NCBI RefSeq assembly: GCF_013304825.1
Contig: NZ_JAAWUO010000004.1
Coordinates: 124,001 to 188,000, forward strand
Origin: Blautia schinkii
GTDB lineage: Bacteria; Bacillota; Clostridia; Lachnospirales; Lachnospiraceae
Direction of reading: 5' to 3'
DNA: 64,000 nt
Position 1 is the stretch's first letter; every line of letters begins with the position of its first letter. The position numbers and the translations under genes are program-made. Shown here piece by piece: positions 8,549 through 16,917 of this stretch. Below the pieces are notes generated by a model. That model had not been told where the DNA came from, made no database searches, and was given only the letters and a program-made list of their open reading frames with translations.

Positions 8549-10513
8549 ATGTCAACAAAAAGACTCCAGAAAAAGAAAGCTGCCATGCAGGCAAAGAAAG
8601 AAAAGCAGCTGAAAAAGAATACCGCTGCTGCCGGTACCAGTGCCAGTGCTGTTAACTCTGTTGAAAATGCTAAAGTTGAGACAGAAAAAATTGAGACTGT
8701 GAAGAAAGAGCCTCTTAAGGTTGAGACTTCTAAGACTGAACCGCTCAAAGTCGAGACTTCCAAAACTGAGCCAATTAAAGTCGAGACTTCCAAGACTGAG
8801 CCAATTAAAGTCGAGACTTCCAAAACTGAGCCGGCAAAAGTAACTACTTCCAAAACGGAACCTCTGAAAGTTGAGACTTCCAAAGAGGACACTGCCTACG
8901 ATGCTCTCTACGAGAAGCGTCTGAACCGCTACTACAATGATCTGAAATGGCTCTACTGCGAGCTGTTCCGCGATCATCCTGAGGTTGCCGGCACATTCTC
9001 AAGCCTTACAAAAAAAATGAAAGAGATCTACCGCGAGCGTTCTCTTTCCATGAAAGAAGCTGACCAGGCCTGCGCACAAAATCCTGACTGGTTCCGCAAA
9101 ACCACTTTCACAGGAATGGCTGTAAACCCTGCTGATTTCGCAGATACCCTTTCCGGACTATCCAATAAACTGGACTATGTCAGCGAATGCAAGGCAGACA
9201 CTCTGTACCTGACAGATCTTTTTCAGGCAACCTCCAACTGCTCTCTTCGCATTATCCCGGAAATCGGAACTTCCGAAGATCTGCACACCCTTGCAGCTAA
9301 CTGCCAGAAAGCAGACATCCGCCTGGCCCTTGAGATCCCGTTAAGCCTTTCTGTGGATGATCCGCAGTCCGGTTCGCCATGTGTACTCCAGACTCCGGCA
9401 TTCTTTAATGCAATGCTTCTCCAGATCCTGGAGCTTGCAAATGTGGGAGCTTCTGTTTTCAGCCTCGGTGTCCTTCCAATGCTGAACACCGAAGATCTCT
9501 GGAAGCTTCACTCCCTGCTTCGCATGACACGTATGGTCTGCGAGATCGTATGCCCGGGAGTTCTTCTTCTCGGAGAAACCGACCGTACTCCTGCCGAGGC
9601 AGCTGCATTTGGGGGAACCTCTGATATGCCGGAACTTCACATTGTAAACAGCACACAGCTGATGTCCGATATCTGGCACACCGTTGCCACAAAGGATACT
9701 TCTCTTCTTCGCCATGGAATCGACAAAACTGCCGCTCTTTCCCAGGCACCGGTATTCCAGAACTACCTCCGCAACCGTAACACCGTACGCTGGAATCTGG
9801 ACTACGATTTCCTGAAAGACAGCTTCATCACAGAAGGCCCTCACAGAGATTATCTGAATGAATTTCTCTCAGGTACCTTCCCGGATTCCTTTGCCCGGGG
9901 TGAAATCTACATAAATACGGAAACTGAAGAATCTGAGCTCTGCGGTACAACTGCATCTCTTGCAGGAATCGAACGTTTTGACTACGAAGGCAATGCAGAC
10001 GGTGTCAGCCGCGGAATCCGCTACGATGTAACCCTTCATGCTCTCCTTCTTTCCCTCCCGGGAATCCCGGTACTTCGAAGCGGAGACGAGATCGGACAGC
10101 TCAATGACTACACCTACAAAACCGATTCGTCCAAAGCAGCTGATCCACGCTGGCTCCACAACGGCCACTTCAACTGGGTCCTGGCCCAGAACCGTGCTGA
10201 CGCCGAAACCATCCAGGGACGCATTTTCAACAGTCTGGAGCAACTGGAAGCCATCCGGAACAGTCACTCCGTATTCGCCCCTGAAATCCCGTCCCACACC
10301 CTGGAAACCTGGGACAAAGCTCTTCTCGCGCTGGTAAGAGAAACTGAGCAGGAAAAACTGATCTGCCTCTACAACTTCAGCGACCAGGACAAAGTCGCCT
10401 GGATCAACGAACAGGACGGTACTTACACCGATCTCCTCACAGGCGTTCAGAGAGACGCACAGGCTGTAGAAATCCCGGCATTTGGATTTATCTGGCTCAT
10501 GCGGACCAAGTAA
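8549..10513 (+). CDS. amylosucrase-like GH13 protein with decapeptide repeats and lost catalytic residues
   Basis: A 654-residue protein in three parts. Residues 1-50 are Lys-rich. Residues 51-115 are six near-perfect ten-residue repeats of the form SKTEPLKVET. From about 117 to the end the chain follows GH13 amylosucrases closely: RLNRYYNDLKWLY, RDYLNEFLSGTFPDSFARGE, CGTTASLAGIE, LSLPGIPVLRSGDEIGQLND, DPRWLHNGHFNW and a C-terminal beta domain. The catalytic blocks are eroded. The nucleophile region, RMDAV in amylosucrase, reads FSLGVLP (about 304-310); the third acidic residue region, RSHDD, reads RNRNT (408-412). The acid/base glutamate seems kept at Glu343 (LLLGETD), and the conserved NH of region I is lost (IPLSLS). 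It is therefore probably not a glycosidase. No signal peptide is seen. AAGGAGG lies 12 bases before the ATG. Confidence 0.75.
   Translation: MSTKRLQKKKAAMQAKKEKQLKKNTAAAGTSASAVNSVENAKVETEKIETVKKEPLKVETSKTEPLKVETSKTEPIKVETSKTEPIKVETSKTEPAKVTTSKTEPLKVETSKEDTAYDALYEKRLNRYYNDLKWLYCELFRDHPEVAGTFSSLTKKMKEIYRERSLSMKEADQACAQNPDWFRKTTFTGMAVNPADFADTLSGLSNKLDYVSECKADTLYLTDLFQATSNCSLRIIPEIGTSEDLHTLAANCQKADIRLALEIPLSLSVDDPQSGSPCVLQTPAFFNAMLLQILELANVGASVFSLGVLPMLNTEDLWKLHSLLRMTRMVCEIVCPGVLLLGETDRTPAEAAAFGGTSDMPELHIVNSTQLMSDIWHTVATKDTSLLRHGIDKTAALSQAPVFQNYLRNRNTVRWNLDYDFLKDSFITEGPHRDYLNEFLSGTFPDSFARGEIYINTETEESELCGTTASLAGIERFDYEGNADGVSRGIRYDVTLHALLLSLPGIPVLRSGDEIGQLNDYTYKTDSSKAADPRWLHNGHFNWVLAQNRADAETIQGRIFNSLEQLEAIRNSHSVFAPEIPSHTLETWDKALLALVRETEQEKLICLYNFSDQDKVAWINEQDGTYTDLLTGVQRDAQAVEIPAFGFIWLMRTK
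8699..8893 (+). repeat. 30-base in-frame tandem repeat
   Basis: About six copies of a 30-base unit encoding (V/S)K(T/K)EP(L/I/A)KVET. Copies differ mostly at third positions (ACT GAG / ACT GAA) and one L/I/A position, so the array is expanded but not perfect. Lies in the amylosucrase-like gene. Confidence 0.85.
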
Positions 10514-10535
10514 CTGATTTGGCTTTTTTCCCCAC

Positions 10536-10583
10536 AACAAAAGGCACTGCCATTTTCTGCGCAGTGCCTTTTGTTCATTTTTT
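10536..10583. terminator. bidirectional terminator
   Basis: AACAAAAGGCACTGC pairs with GCAGTGCCTTTTGTT, T-rich on both strands. It serves the amylosucrase-like gene (plus) and the P-type ATPase (minus). Confidence 0.85.
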
Positions 10584-10591
10584 GTATTATT

Positions 10592-13237
10592 CTATTTTCT
10601 AAGTTTATCAATAAATATCGTAAATTTTCCCTGCTCCCCCTTATCCAGTGACCTGCTGTAAATATTCCTGAGCCAGTCTGTGATCACTTCGATAAGAATC
10701 GGCGAAAACGTCATAAGCAGAAATACCAAAATGATCATGCCAAACTCCAGTGAGCCCAGTGTCAGAAGATTCTGCAGAACAACCGCAGCCCCGAAAAAGA
10801 TCACCTGCATACTGTAAATGATTACCTTTCGATAGCGGTTCAACGGCGCATATACTGTCTTTAACGCAGCCATATAGTTCCATCCTGTAACAAGGACACA
10901 GGCTGTATTCAGCATCAGATTAGAATGGTATACATTCTGACATACCAACATTACAGTAAATACACATCCTGTAATGGTAACTGCAGCCGGAAAGGCATTC
11001 ATAAACACATGTCGCAGGAAAGTGTGGTCGATCTTCTCATAGTTATTCTCCTGAGCCAGAAGAAATGTAGGGATACCAACTGCACAGGCACTGATCAGTG
11101 ACATCTGGATCGGCTCAAACGGATAGTAATCCCCGAAAAAAATCGTAATCAGTGACAGCAATACAGAAAAGATCGTCTTGATCAGGAACATGGAAGCTGC
11201 TGTCCGAATATTGTTGACAACACGGCGTCCTTGGTTTACAATCTCCGGCATTGCCGCAAAATTGGAATCCAGAAGAACCACATTTGCAATATTCTTGGCA
11301 GCATCACTTCCCTCTGCCATGGCAATACTACAGTCCGCTTCTTTGAGAGCCAGAACATCGTTCACACCATCACCGGTCATTGCAACTGTATGCTTCTGTG
11401 CCTGGAGGGATTTCACCATTGCCTGCTTCTGCTGCGGTGTTACACGGCCAAATACACTGTATGTGGCAACTGCCTCATCCATCTCTTCCTGAGTGGTTAT
11501 GGTGGTAGCATCTACATACTGCTCTGCATTTTTCAGCCCTGCGCGCTTCGCAATAGCTGAAACTGTCACAGGATCGTCACCTGAAATCACTTTCAGGTCA
11601 ACACCCTGACTTTCAAAATATGCCAGCGTATCCGGTGCCTCTGCACGGATCACATCTGTAAGAAGGAGAAGTCCTACAGGCTCAAGTCCTTCCGGGATTT
11701 CAGTGCCTTCATTTACATTCTCACTGTGGGCAACAACCAGAACACGAAGTCCTTCTTCTGCAAAACTGCCACAGTACTCCATCAGTTCAGGATTTCCCTC
11801 CGGGAAAAGAAACTGCGCAGCCCCCATCAGATACGTTCCTGCATCTTTAAAAGCAGCTCCACTATACTTCCTGTCAGAAGAGAACGGGATCACATGATCC
11901 AGCTCCATATCCTGAGCCACCTTAAATCTTGCACGAAGCGCATCTGCAGTAGCATTCTGGTCCTTCAGAACAGAAAGAAGATTTCCCATGATATGCTCGA
12001 TCTCCCGGATCTTCACAGTATCTTCCTGTCTAGTTTTCTCTGCACCGGTTTCAGCCTCCTCCTGTGGTAAGAGAATCGAACTCCCATCCTCTTTTGCAAT
12101 CGCTTCCGCGGCTGAAACTGCTGAAGCTTCAGAAGCAGCCGAACCCTCAGTCAGCTCAGAACTCTTAGTTCCATCGTTATTCCTTTCTCCAGACTCGGTC
12201 TTATTTCCTGATGCTTCATCAGAAATCTCCTCATACACCGGCGGATAGCTCTCCACTGAATCCACACACATGGTTCCCTCTGTGATGGTTCCTGTCTTAT
12301 CCAGGCAGAGTGTATCCACACGTGCCAGAGTCTCAATACAGTAAAGCTCCTGCACAAGCGTCTTCTTCTGTGCCAGTTTCAGGGCACCAAGAGTCAGGGC
12401 CACGCTGGTCAGAAGAACAAGCCCTTCGGGGATCATTCCAAGAACTGCTGCCACCATATTGACTACAGAATCCCGGATACTGTCTCCCACAAAATAATAC
12501 TGTTTATAAAAAAGCATCGCACCAAGGGGCACGATAATAATACTGATCACCTTAAGAATAGCGTTCAGTGAATTACGAAGCTCTGAGTTATGACGCTTGA
12601 ATTCCTTCGCCTCACTGGTGATCCTGGAAGCATAATTATCGCTTCCTACATGAATGATCTGGCAGCAGGCCTGACCTGCAGTTACAAAACTTCCGGAAAA
12701 AAGCTCATCCCCCGGATTCTTCGGCAAGTTATCTGCCTCGCCGGTAAGCAGGGATTCATTTACTTCCAGATTTCCTTCCAGTATCTTCGCATCTGCCGGT
12801 ACCTGTTCCCCGGCCTTGAGGAAGATCAGATCATCCACAACCAGCTTCTCTGTGGATATCTTCCATTTTTTTCCTTCACGCAGAACTACAGTCTTGGATT
12901 CTGTCAGGATCGCCAGCTTGTCGATGGTCTTCTTGGCACGGATCTCCTGAATAATTCCAATTACCGTATTAATAAAAATGATTCCTACAAACATGGAATT
13001 CTTGTAGGAACCAACCAGCAGTACGAGAACCAGCAGCACCAGGTTCAGAAAATTGAAGAATGTAAGTGTATTCTCCAGAATGATCTGCTTATAAGTCCTG
13101 GTGTTGGGGTTTTCGTTATTATTTACCTGGCCCTGCGCAATTCTCTCCTGAACTTCTTCGTTCGTAAGTCCTGTCATGTGTCTACTTACCTGTCCTTTCA
13201 ATGGCTTACGGTTTCCATTCGCGCGAAGCTTGCTCAT
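10592..13237 (-). CDS. P-type cation-transporting ATPase (CtpE/PacL-like)
   Basis: An 881-residue P-type ATPase. Seen in order: TM pair at about 55-100, actuator TGEA (165-168), TM pair around 225-290 with the PEGL motif (270-273), phosphorylation DKTGT with Asp313, a hinge motif MTGDGVND, and four or more C-terminal membrane helices. There is no N-terminal CxxC metal domain. The nearest group I recognise is the CtpE-like HAD-IC ATPases linked to calcium, but substrate is inference. Unusually, residues about 334-408 between the P-motif strand and the N-domain are Ser/Glu/Ala-rich low complexity. The ribosome site at this start is poor; ATG at 13177 (Met21) is an alternative. It lies 32 bases after iscU and may be in that operon. 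Confidence 0.85.
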   Translation of the reverse strand: MSKLRANGNRKPLKGQVSRHMTGLTNEEVQERIAQGQVNNNENPNTRTYKQIILENTLTFFNFLNLVLLVLVLLVGSYKNSMFVGIIFINTVIGIIQEIRAKKTIDKLAILTESKTVVLREGKKWKISTEKLVVDDLIFLKAGEQVPADAKILEGNLEVNESLLTGEADNLPKNPGDELFSGSFVTAGQACCQIIHVGSDNYASRITSEAKEFKRHNSELRNSLNAILKVISIIIVPLGAMLFYKQYYFVGDSIRDSVVNMVAAVLGMIPEGLVLLTSVALTLGALKLAQKKTLVQELYCIETLARVDTLCLDKTGTITEGTMCVDSVESYPPVYEEISDEASGNKTESGERNNDGTKSSELTEGSAASEASAVSAAEAIAKEDGSSILLPQEEAETGAEKTRQEDTVKIREIEHIMGNLLSVLKDQNATADALRARFKVAQDMELDHVIPFSSDRKYSGAAFKDAGTYLMGAAQFLFPEGNPELMEYCGSFAEEGLRVLVVAHSENVNEGTEIPEGLEPVGLLLLTDVIRAEAPDTLAYFESQGVDLKVISGDDPVTVSAIAKRAGLKNAEQYVDATTITTQEEMDEAVATYSVFGRVTPQQKQAMVKSLQAQKHTVAMTGDGVNDVLALKEADCSIAMAEGSDAAKNIANVVLLDSNFAAMPEIVNQGRRVVNNIRTAASMFLIKTIFSVLLSLITIFFGDYYPFEPIQMSLISACAVGIPTFLLAQENNYEKIDHTFLRHVFMNAFPAAVTITGCVFTVMLVCQNVYHSNLMLNTACVLVTGWNYMAALKTVYAPLNRYRKVIIYSMQVIFFGAAVVLQNLLTLGSLEFGMIILVFLLMTFSPILIEVITDWLRNIYSRSLDKGEQGKFTIFIDKLRK

Positions 13238-13269
13238 GCCACGGCTATGATCTTAAAAATATAAGGGAA

Positions 13270-13716
13270 TTAATACTCTTCTTCTGTATCCTCTTCTCCT
13301 TCATGGATATCAGACTTCGGTTTGGAAAGACCCTCGATCTTAATGTGATGTTTCTCTGCATAGTCCCAGAGAGCTGCATGAATTGCTTCCTCAGCAAGAA
13401 GGGAGCAGTGGATCTTTACTGGCGGAAGTCCGTCCAGTGCCTCCATAACAGCCTTGTTGGTTACTTCCATTGCTTCTTCAATGGTCTTTCCCATTACAAG
13501 CTCTGTTGCCATGCTGCTTGTCGCAACTGCTGCGCCGCATCCAAATGTTTTAAATTTGCAGTCTTTGATAATATGAGTTTCGTCATCAATATCAAGGAAT
13601 ATTCTCATAATATCACCGCATTTAGCATTTCCTACAGTACCCACGCCGCTTGCGTTCTCGATTTCACCTACATTACGTGGATGCTGAAAATGATCCATTA
13701 CTTTTTCACTATACAT
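13270..13716 (-). CDS. iscU: Fe-S cluster scaffold protein IscU/NifU family
   Basis: Scaffold on which iron-sulfur clusters are built from sulfur supplied by the cysteine desulfurase. The 148-residue protein keeps all cluster ligands: NAKCGD (Cys33, Asp35), FGCGAAVA (Cys60) and KIHCSLLAE (Cys104). The last 20 residues are acidic (GEEDTEEEY). AGGAGG lies 8 bases before the chosen ATG; the longer in-frame start at 13776 would run back into iscS. Directly downstream of iscS in an iscR-iscS-iscU operon with no hscAB or fdx. Confidence 0.95.
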   Translation of the reverse strand: MYSEKVMDHFQHPRNVGEIENASGVGTVGNAKCGDIMRIFLDIDDETHIIKDCKFKTFGCGAAVATSSMATELVMGKTIEEAMEVTNKAVMEALDGLPPVKIHCSLLAEEAIHAALWDYAEKHHIKIEGLSKPKSDIHEGEEDTEEEY

Positions 13717-13744
13717 TATTTTTTCCTCCTGACAAGTGTTTTTA

Positions 13745-14932
13745 TTATTTTTTCTGCTTTTTAATAAAATCTTCATATAATGGAGACATACTTCTTAAGT
13801 TTGCAGTAATGTCTTTCAGTTTATCTACTACAAAATCAACATCCTCCATTGTTGTCTCCTCGCTTAATGTCATACGGAGAGATCCGTGTGCGATCTCATG
13901 TGGAAGTCCGATAGCCAGCAGAACATGTGACGGATCAAGAGAGCCGGATGTACATGCAGATCCGCTGGATGCACAGATTCCAAAGTTATCAAGCATCAGA
14001 AGAAGAGACTCACCCTCGATGAACTGGATACTTACGTTTATGTTGTTTGGAAGACGTTTTACTTTATCTCCATTGAGACGTACGTACGGGATCTCTGTGA
14101 GGATCCTGCTGATCATATGATCTCTGATCTCGATTTCTTTTGCAGTACGCTCCTTCATGGACTTGTTTGCACGCTCTGCTGCAAGACCGTAGCCTACGAT
14201 ACCAGGAACGTTCTCTGTACCTGCACGACGTTTTCTCTCCTGTGCTCCGCCGTGTACGAAGGAACGGATCTTAACGCCCTTACGAATATAGAGAAAGCCT
14301 ATTCCCTTCGGTCCGTTGATCTTATGTCCGCTGGAACTGAGCATATCGATATTGAACTCATCTACATTGATCGGGATCTGTCCGAATGCCTGAACAGCGT
14401 CTGTATGGAACAGGATTCCATGCTCACGTGCGATCTGTCCGATCTCTTTCAGCGGCTCAAGAGTACCGATCTCGTTATTGGCTGCCATAACAGAAATCAG
14501 GATGGTCTCCGGTGTGATCGCTTTCTGAAGCTCATCCAGGTTGATGAAACCGTTCTCATCAACATCAAGATATGTGATCTTCGCTCCGCGCTCTTTCTCC
14601 AGATACTCGCAGGTATGGAGAATGGCATGATGCTCTATTTTTGTTGTGATGATGTGGTTTCCTTTATTCTTGTATGCCTCAAATGTAGCTTTCAGTGCCC
14701 AGTTATCAGACTCGGAACCACCTGCTGTAAAATAAATCTCTTCTTTTTTGGCTCCGATCACATCTGCGATCTGCTGTCTTCCTTTTGCGATAGCTGCTTT
14801 GCTGTTTGCTGCAAAATCATAAACGGTTGAAGCATTTCCATAAAACTCTGTAAAATACGGCAGCATTGCCTCCACAACTTCCGGTGCGGTCTTTGTGGTA
14901 GCCGCATTGTCCAGATATATCATTTTTCCCAT
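13745..14932 (-). CDS. iscS: cysteine desulfurase
   Basis: PLP enzyme that takes sulfur from cysteine and passes it as persulfide to IscU and other acceptors. The 395-residue class V aminotransferase-fold protein has YLDNAATTK at the start, TAGGSESDN, HTDAVQA, the PLP lysine in SSGHKINGPKG (Lys204), and the mobile-loop cysteine in SGSACTSG (Cys327). AGGAGG precedes the ATG by 8 bases. 28 bases separate it from iscU and 25 from iscR upstream. Confidence 0.96.
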   Translation of the reverse strand: MGKMIYLDNAATTKTAPEVVEAMLPYFTEFYGNASTVYDFAANSKAAIAKGRQQIADVIGAKKEEIYFTAGGSESDNWALKATFEAYKNKGNHIITTKIEHHAILHTCEYLEKERGAKITYLDVDENGFINLDELQKAITPETILISVMAANNEIGTLEPLKEIGQIAREHGILFHTDAVQAFGQIPINVDEFNIDMLSSSGHKINGPKGIGFLYIRKGVKIRSFVHGGAQERKRRAGTENVPGIVGYGLAAERANKSMKERTAKEIEIRDHMISRILTEIPYVRLNGDKVKRLPNNINVSIQFIEGESLLLMLDNFGICASSGSACTSGSLDPSHVLLAIGLPHEIAHGSLRMTLSEETTMEDVDFVVDKLKDITANLRSMSPLYEDFIKKQKK

Positions 14933-14957
14933 TTTCTTTTCCTCCTGTCCAGGATAA

Positions 14958-15386
14958 TTATTTTTCGTGTATTCTCCGGCTTTCTTCGATCAGCTCACTG
15001 AGCATCAGTGTATCCACTGCATCTGTGATACTATCGTTGATCCTCTTCCACACTAATTTAGCTACGCAGAGATCGGAACCCTGGCAGCCACCATCGCCTT
15101 CTGTTCCCGGACATGACGCAGCTTCCAGGCCGCCCTCCAGGACACGAAGGATATCTCCCACTGAAATCTCTTCTGCCGGTCTTCCAAGGAAATAGCCTCC
15201 GGCAGCACCGCGGATACTCTTCACAAGTCCCGCTTTTTTTAAAAGAGCCATCAGCTGTTCCAGATAGCTGACTGATATATTCTGACGGCCTGCAATACTC
15301 TGAAGCGAGACCGCTTCTTTTTCACTGTAAAGCCCAAGATCTATAAGGGCCTTGAGTCCGTATTTAGCTCTTGTTGACAGTTTCAT
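14958..15386 (-). CDS. iscR: Rrf2-family Fe-S cluster regulator (IscR-like)
   Basis: A 142-residue winged-helix repressor/activator of the Rrf2 family. The winged helix spans about 1-70 (MKLSTRAKYGLKALIDL, GGYFLGRP wing). Three cysteines that would hold the cluster are at 92, 101 and 107 (C-x8-C-x5-C, against C-x5-C-x5-C in E. coli IscR). First gene of the isc operon, so it very probably senses cluster status and controls its own operon. GAGGTGAGCGG precedes the ATG. Promoter lies 50 bases upstream. Confidence 0.93.
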   Translation of the reverse strand: MKLSTRAKYGLKALIDLGLYSEKEAVSLQSIAGRQNISVSYLEQLMALLKKAGLVKSIRGAAGGYFLGRPAEEISVGDILRVLEGGLEAASCPGTEGDGGCQGSDLCVAKLVWKRINDSITDAVDTLMLSELIEESRRIHEK

Positions 15387-15435
15387 CCGCTCACCTCTTT
15401 TTTAATTCCCAGTGTTTTCCTCGGATTTCATGTTT

Positions 15436-15464
15436 ACTCTATCAGAAACGTTTGGTTCTGTCAA
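15436..15464 (-). promoter_or_regulatory. Sigma-A promoter of the isc operon
   Basis: TTGACA and TAGAGT with a 17-base spacer on the minus strand, about 50 bases before iscR. The spacer and -10 (AACGTTT and ATAGAGT) are where an Rrf2 operator would be expected, but I see no clear palindrome. Confidence 0.6.
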
Positions 15465-15506
15465 GACTAACTTTCTCATATACTGAAAAAAAGCTCTGGT
15501 ATCGCC

Positions 15507-16847
15507 ATGTCAAAAAAAGTATTTCTGAAAGGAACTCTGATTCTTGCCTGTACCGGGCTTATCAGCCGTCTTGCAGGCTTCTTTTATAGAATATTCTTAT
15601 CTCACACGATTGGTGCCGCAGGCATGGGACTGTATCAGCTGGTGTTGCCGCTACAGGGACTTATGTGCGCCCTTTCCTACGCCGGGATCCAGTCCGCGCT
15701 TTCCCGTCTCATCGCTTCCAAGCTTGCTCTTTGCCAGAAAAAAGAGGCACATTTTTCCCTGCTCCTTGGCACCTGCACTGCTGTTTTTCTTTCTTCTGTA
15801 ACCGGATTATTTGTCTTTCAGAAAGCTGATTTTTTTGCGTCAGCTATACTGAAAGCTCCAAAAACTGCGAATCTTCTCCGCCTGATAAGCTTCACAGTTC
15901 CTGTCTGTGCAGTTCATTCCTGCATTGGCAGCTATTATTTTGCCCGGAAAAAAGCTTTTGTACCCGCAGCTACCCAGCTTACAGAACAGGCTGTCCGTAT
16001 CGGTGCAGCTTATGTCCTGTATCTGATCTTTCTCAGGGAAAACCGCCCTGTAACTGCACTTATTGCTGCAGGCGGCTCCCTGGCCGGTGAAATCGCAGCA
16101 ACCCTTGCTTCTCTCCTGGCAGTTTCCTTTTATTTCGGAAACCATACTTTTTCCAGGGAGGAAGCCCGCTCCTTGAAAACTTCTGCACTTCTCGAAGAGC
16201 TTTTTGAGCTTTCTTTTCCTGTCTCCCTTAACAGGATTCTTCTGACTCTCCTTGGGAGTATTGAAGTGGTGCTGATCCCGCAGATGCTCCTGCGTTCCGG
16301 ACTTACTGCATCAGATTCTCTGAAGACCTACGGAGTGTTTACAGGAATGGCACTTCCTCTGATCCTTTTTCCATCCACACTTACTGCATCTGCTTCTGTA
16401 ATGCTTATGCCTTCTGTAGCAGAGCTTGATGCCCTTGGCGATCAGAAACAGATCCTTAAAGTTACAGACCAGTCTTTTCTTGTTTGCATGGTCCTTGGCC
16501 TTCTTTGCGGAAGCGGCTTCTTTCTTTTCGGACCTTTTTTCGGTCAGCTGCTTTTTCACAGTAAAACTGCCGGGATCTACATACGGTATATGTCTTTTGT
16601 GTGCCCGTTTCTTTATACAAATACTATGCTTGCCAGCATTCTTCACGGACTTGGAAGACCTGGCCGGTGCCTGGTACACAGTGTCTGCGGCATCCTTATC
16701 CGGATCTTCTTTGTAGTTTTTATGATCCCGCGTATCGGACTCCGGGGTTATTTTTACGGTATTTTTCTGGGCGAATTGCTCCTGACTCTTCTACACGTGA
16801 AAGCGTTAAAATTTCCCTATCGACAATCCGGCAAGAATCGTTTATAA
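15507..16847 (+). CDS. spoVB: SpoVB-type polysaccharide/lipid flippase
   Basis: A 446-residue integral membrane protein of the MVF/MOP flippase superfamily. The N-terminus (FLKGTLILACTGLISRLAGFFYRIFLSHTIG, read as two blocks) and IGAAGMGLYQL are characteristic of SpoVB, which B. subtilis needs for spore cortex peptidoglycan. About 12-14 hydrophobic helices run along the chain. There is no strong ribosome site before the ATG. It is divergent from iscR. A second, longer flippase of the superfamily lies at 26373-27998. Confidence 0.85.
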   Translation: MSKKVFLKGTLILACTGLISRLAGFFYRIFLSHTIGAAGMGLYQLVLPLQGLMCALSYAGIQSALSRLIASKLALCQKKEAHFSLLLGTCTAVFLSSVTGLFVFQKADFFASAILKAPKTANLLRLISFTVPVCAVHSCIGSYYFARKKAFVPAATQLTEQAVRIGAAYVLYLIFLRENRPVTALIAAGGSLAGEIAATLASLLAVSFYFGNHTFSREEARSLKTSALLEELFELSFPVSLNRILLTLLGSIEVVLIPQMLLRSGLTASDSLKTYGVFTGMALPLILFPSTLTASASVMLMPSVAELDALGDQKQILKVTDQSFLVCMVLGLLCGSGFFLFGPFFGQLLFHSKTAGIYIRYMSFVCPFLYTNTMLASILHGLGRPGRCLVHSVCGILIRIFFVVFMIPRIGLRGYFYGIFLGELLLTLLHVKALKFPYRQSGKNRL

Positions 16848-16848
16848 T
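16820..16848 (+). promoter_or_regulatory. Sigma-A promoter for aroF
   Basis: TCGACA and TATAAT with a 17-base spacer, overlapping the last codons of spoVB; about 70 bases before the aroF start. Confidence 0.5.
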
Positions 16849-16917
16849 TAATAACCGAATACAACAGTTTACAAATGACTGCTGAATAAAATACGGAATT
16901 ACGGAGGAATTAATACT

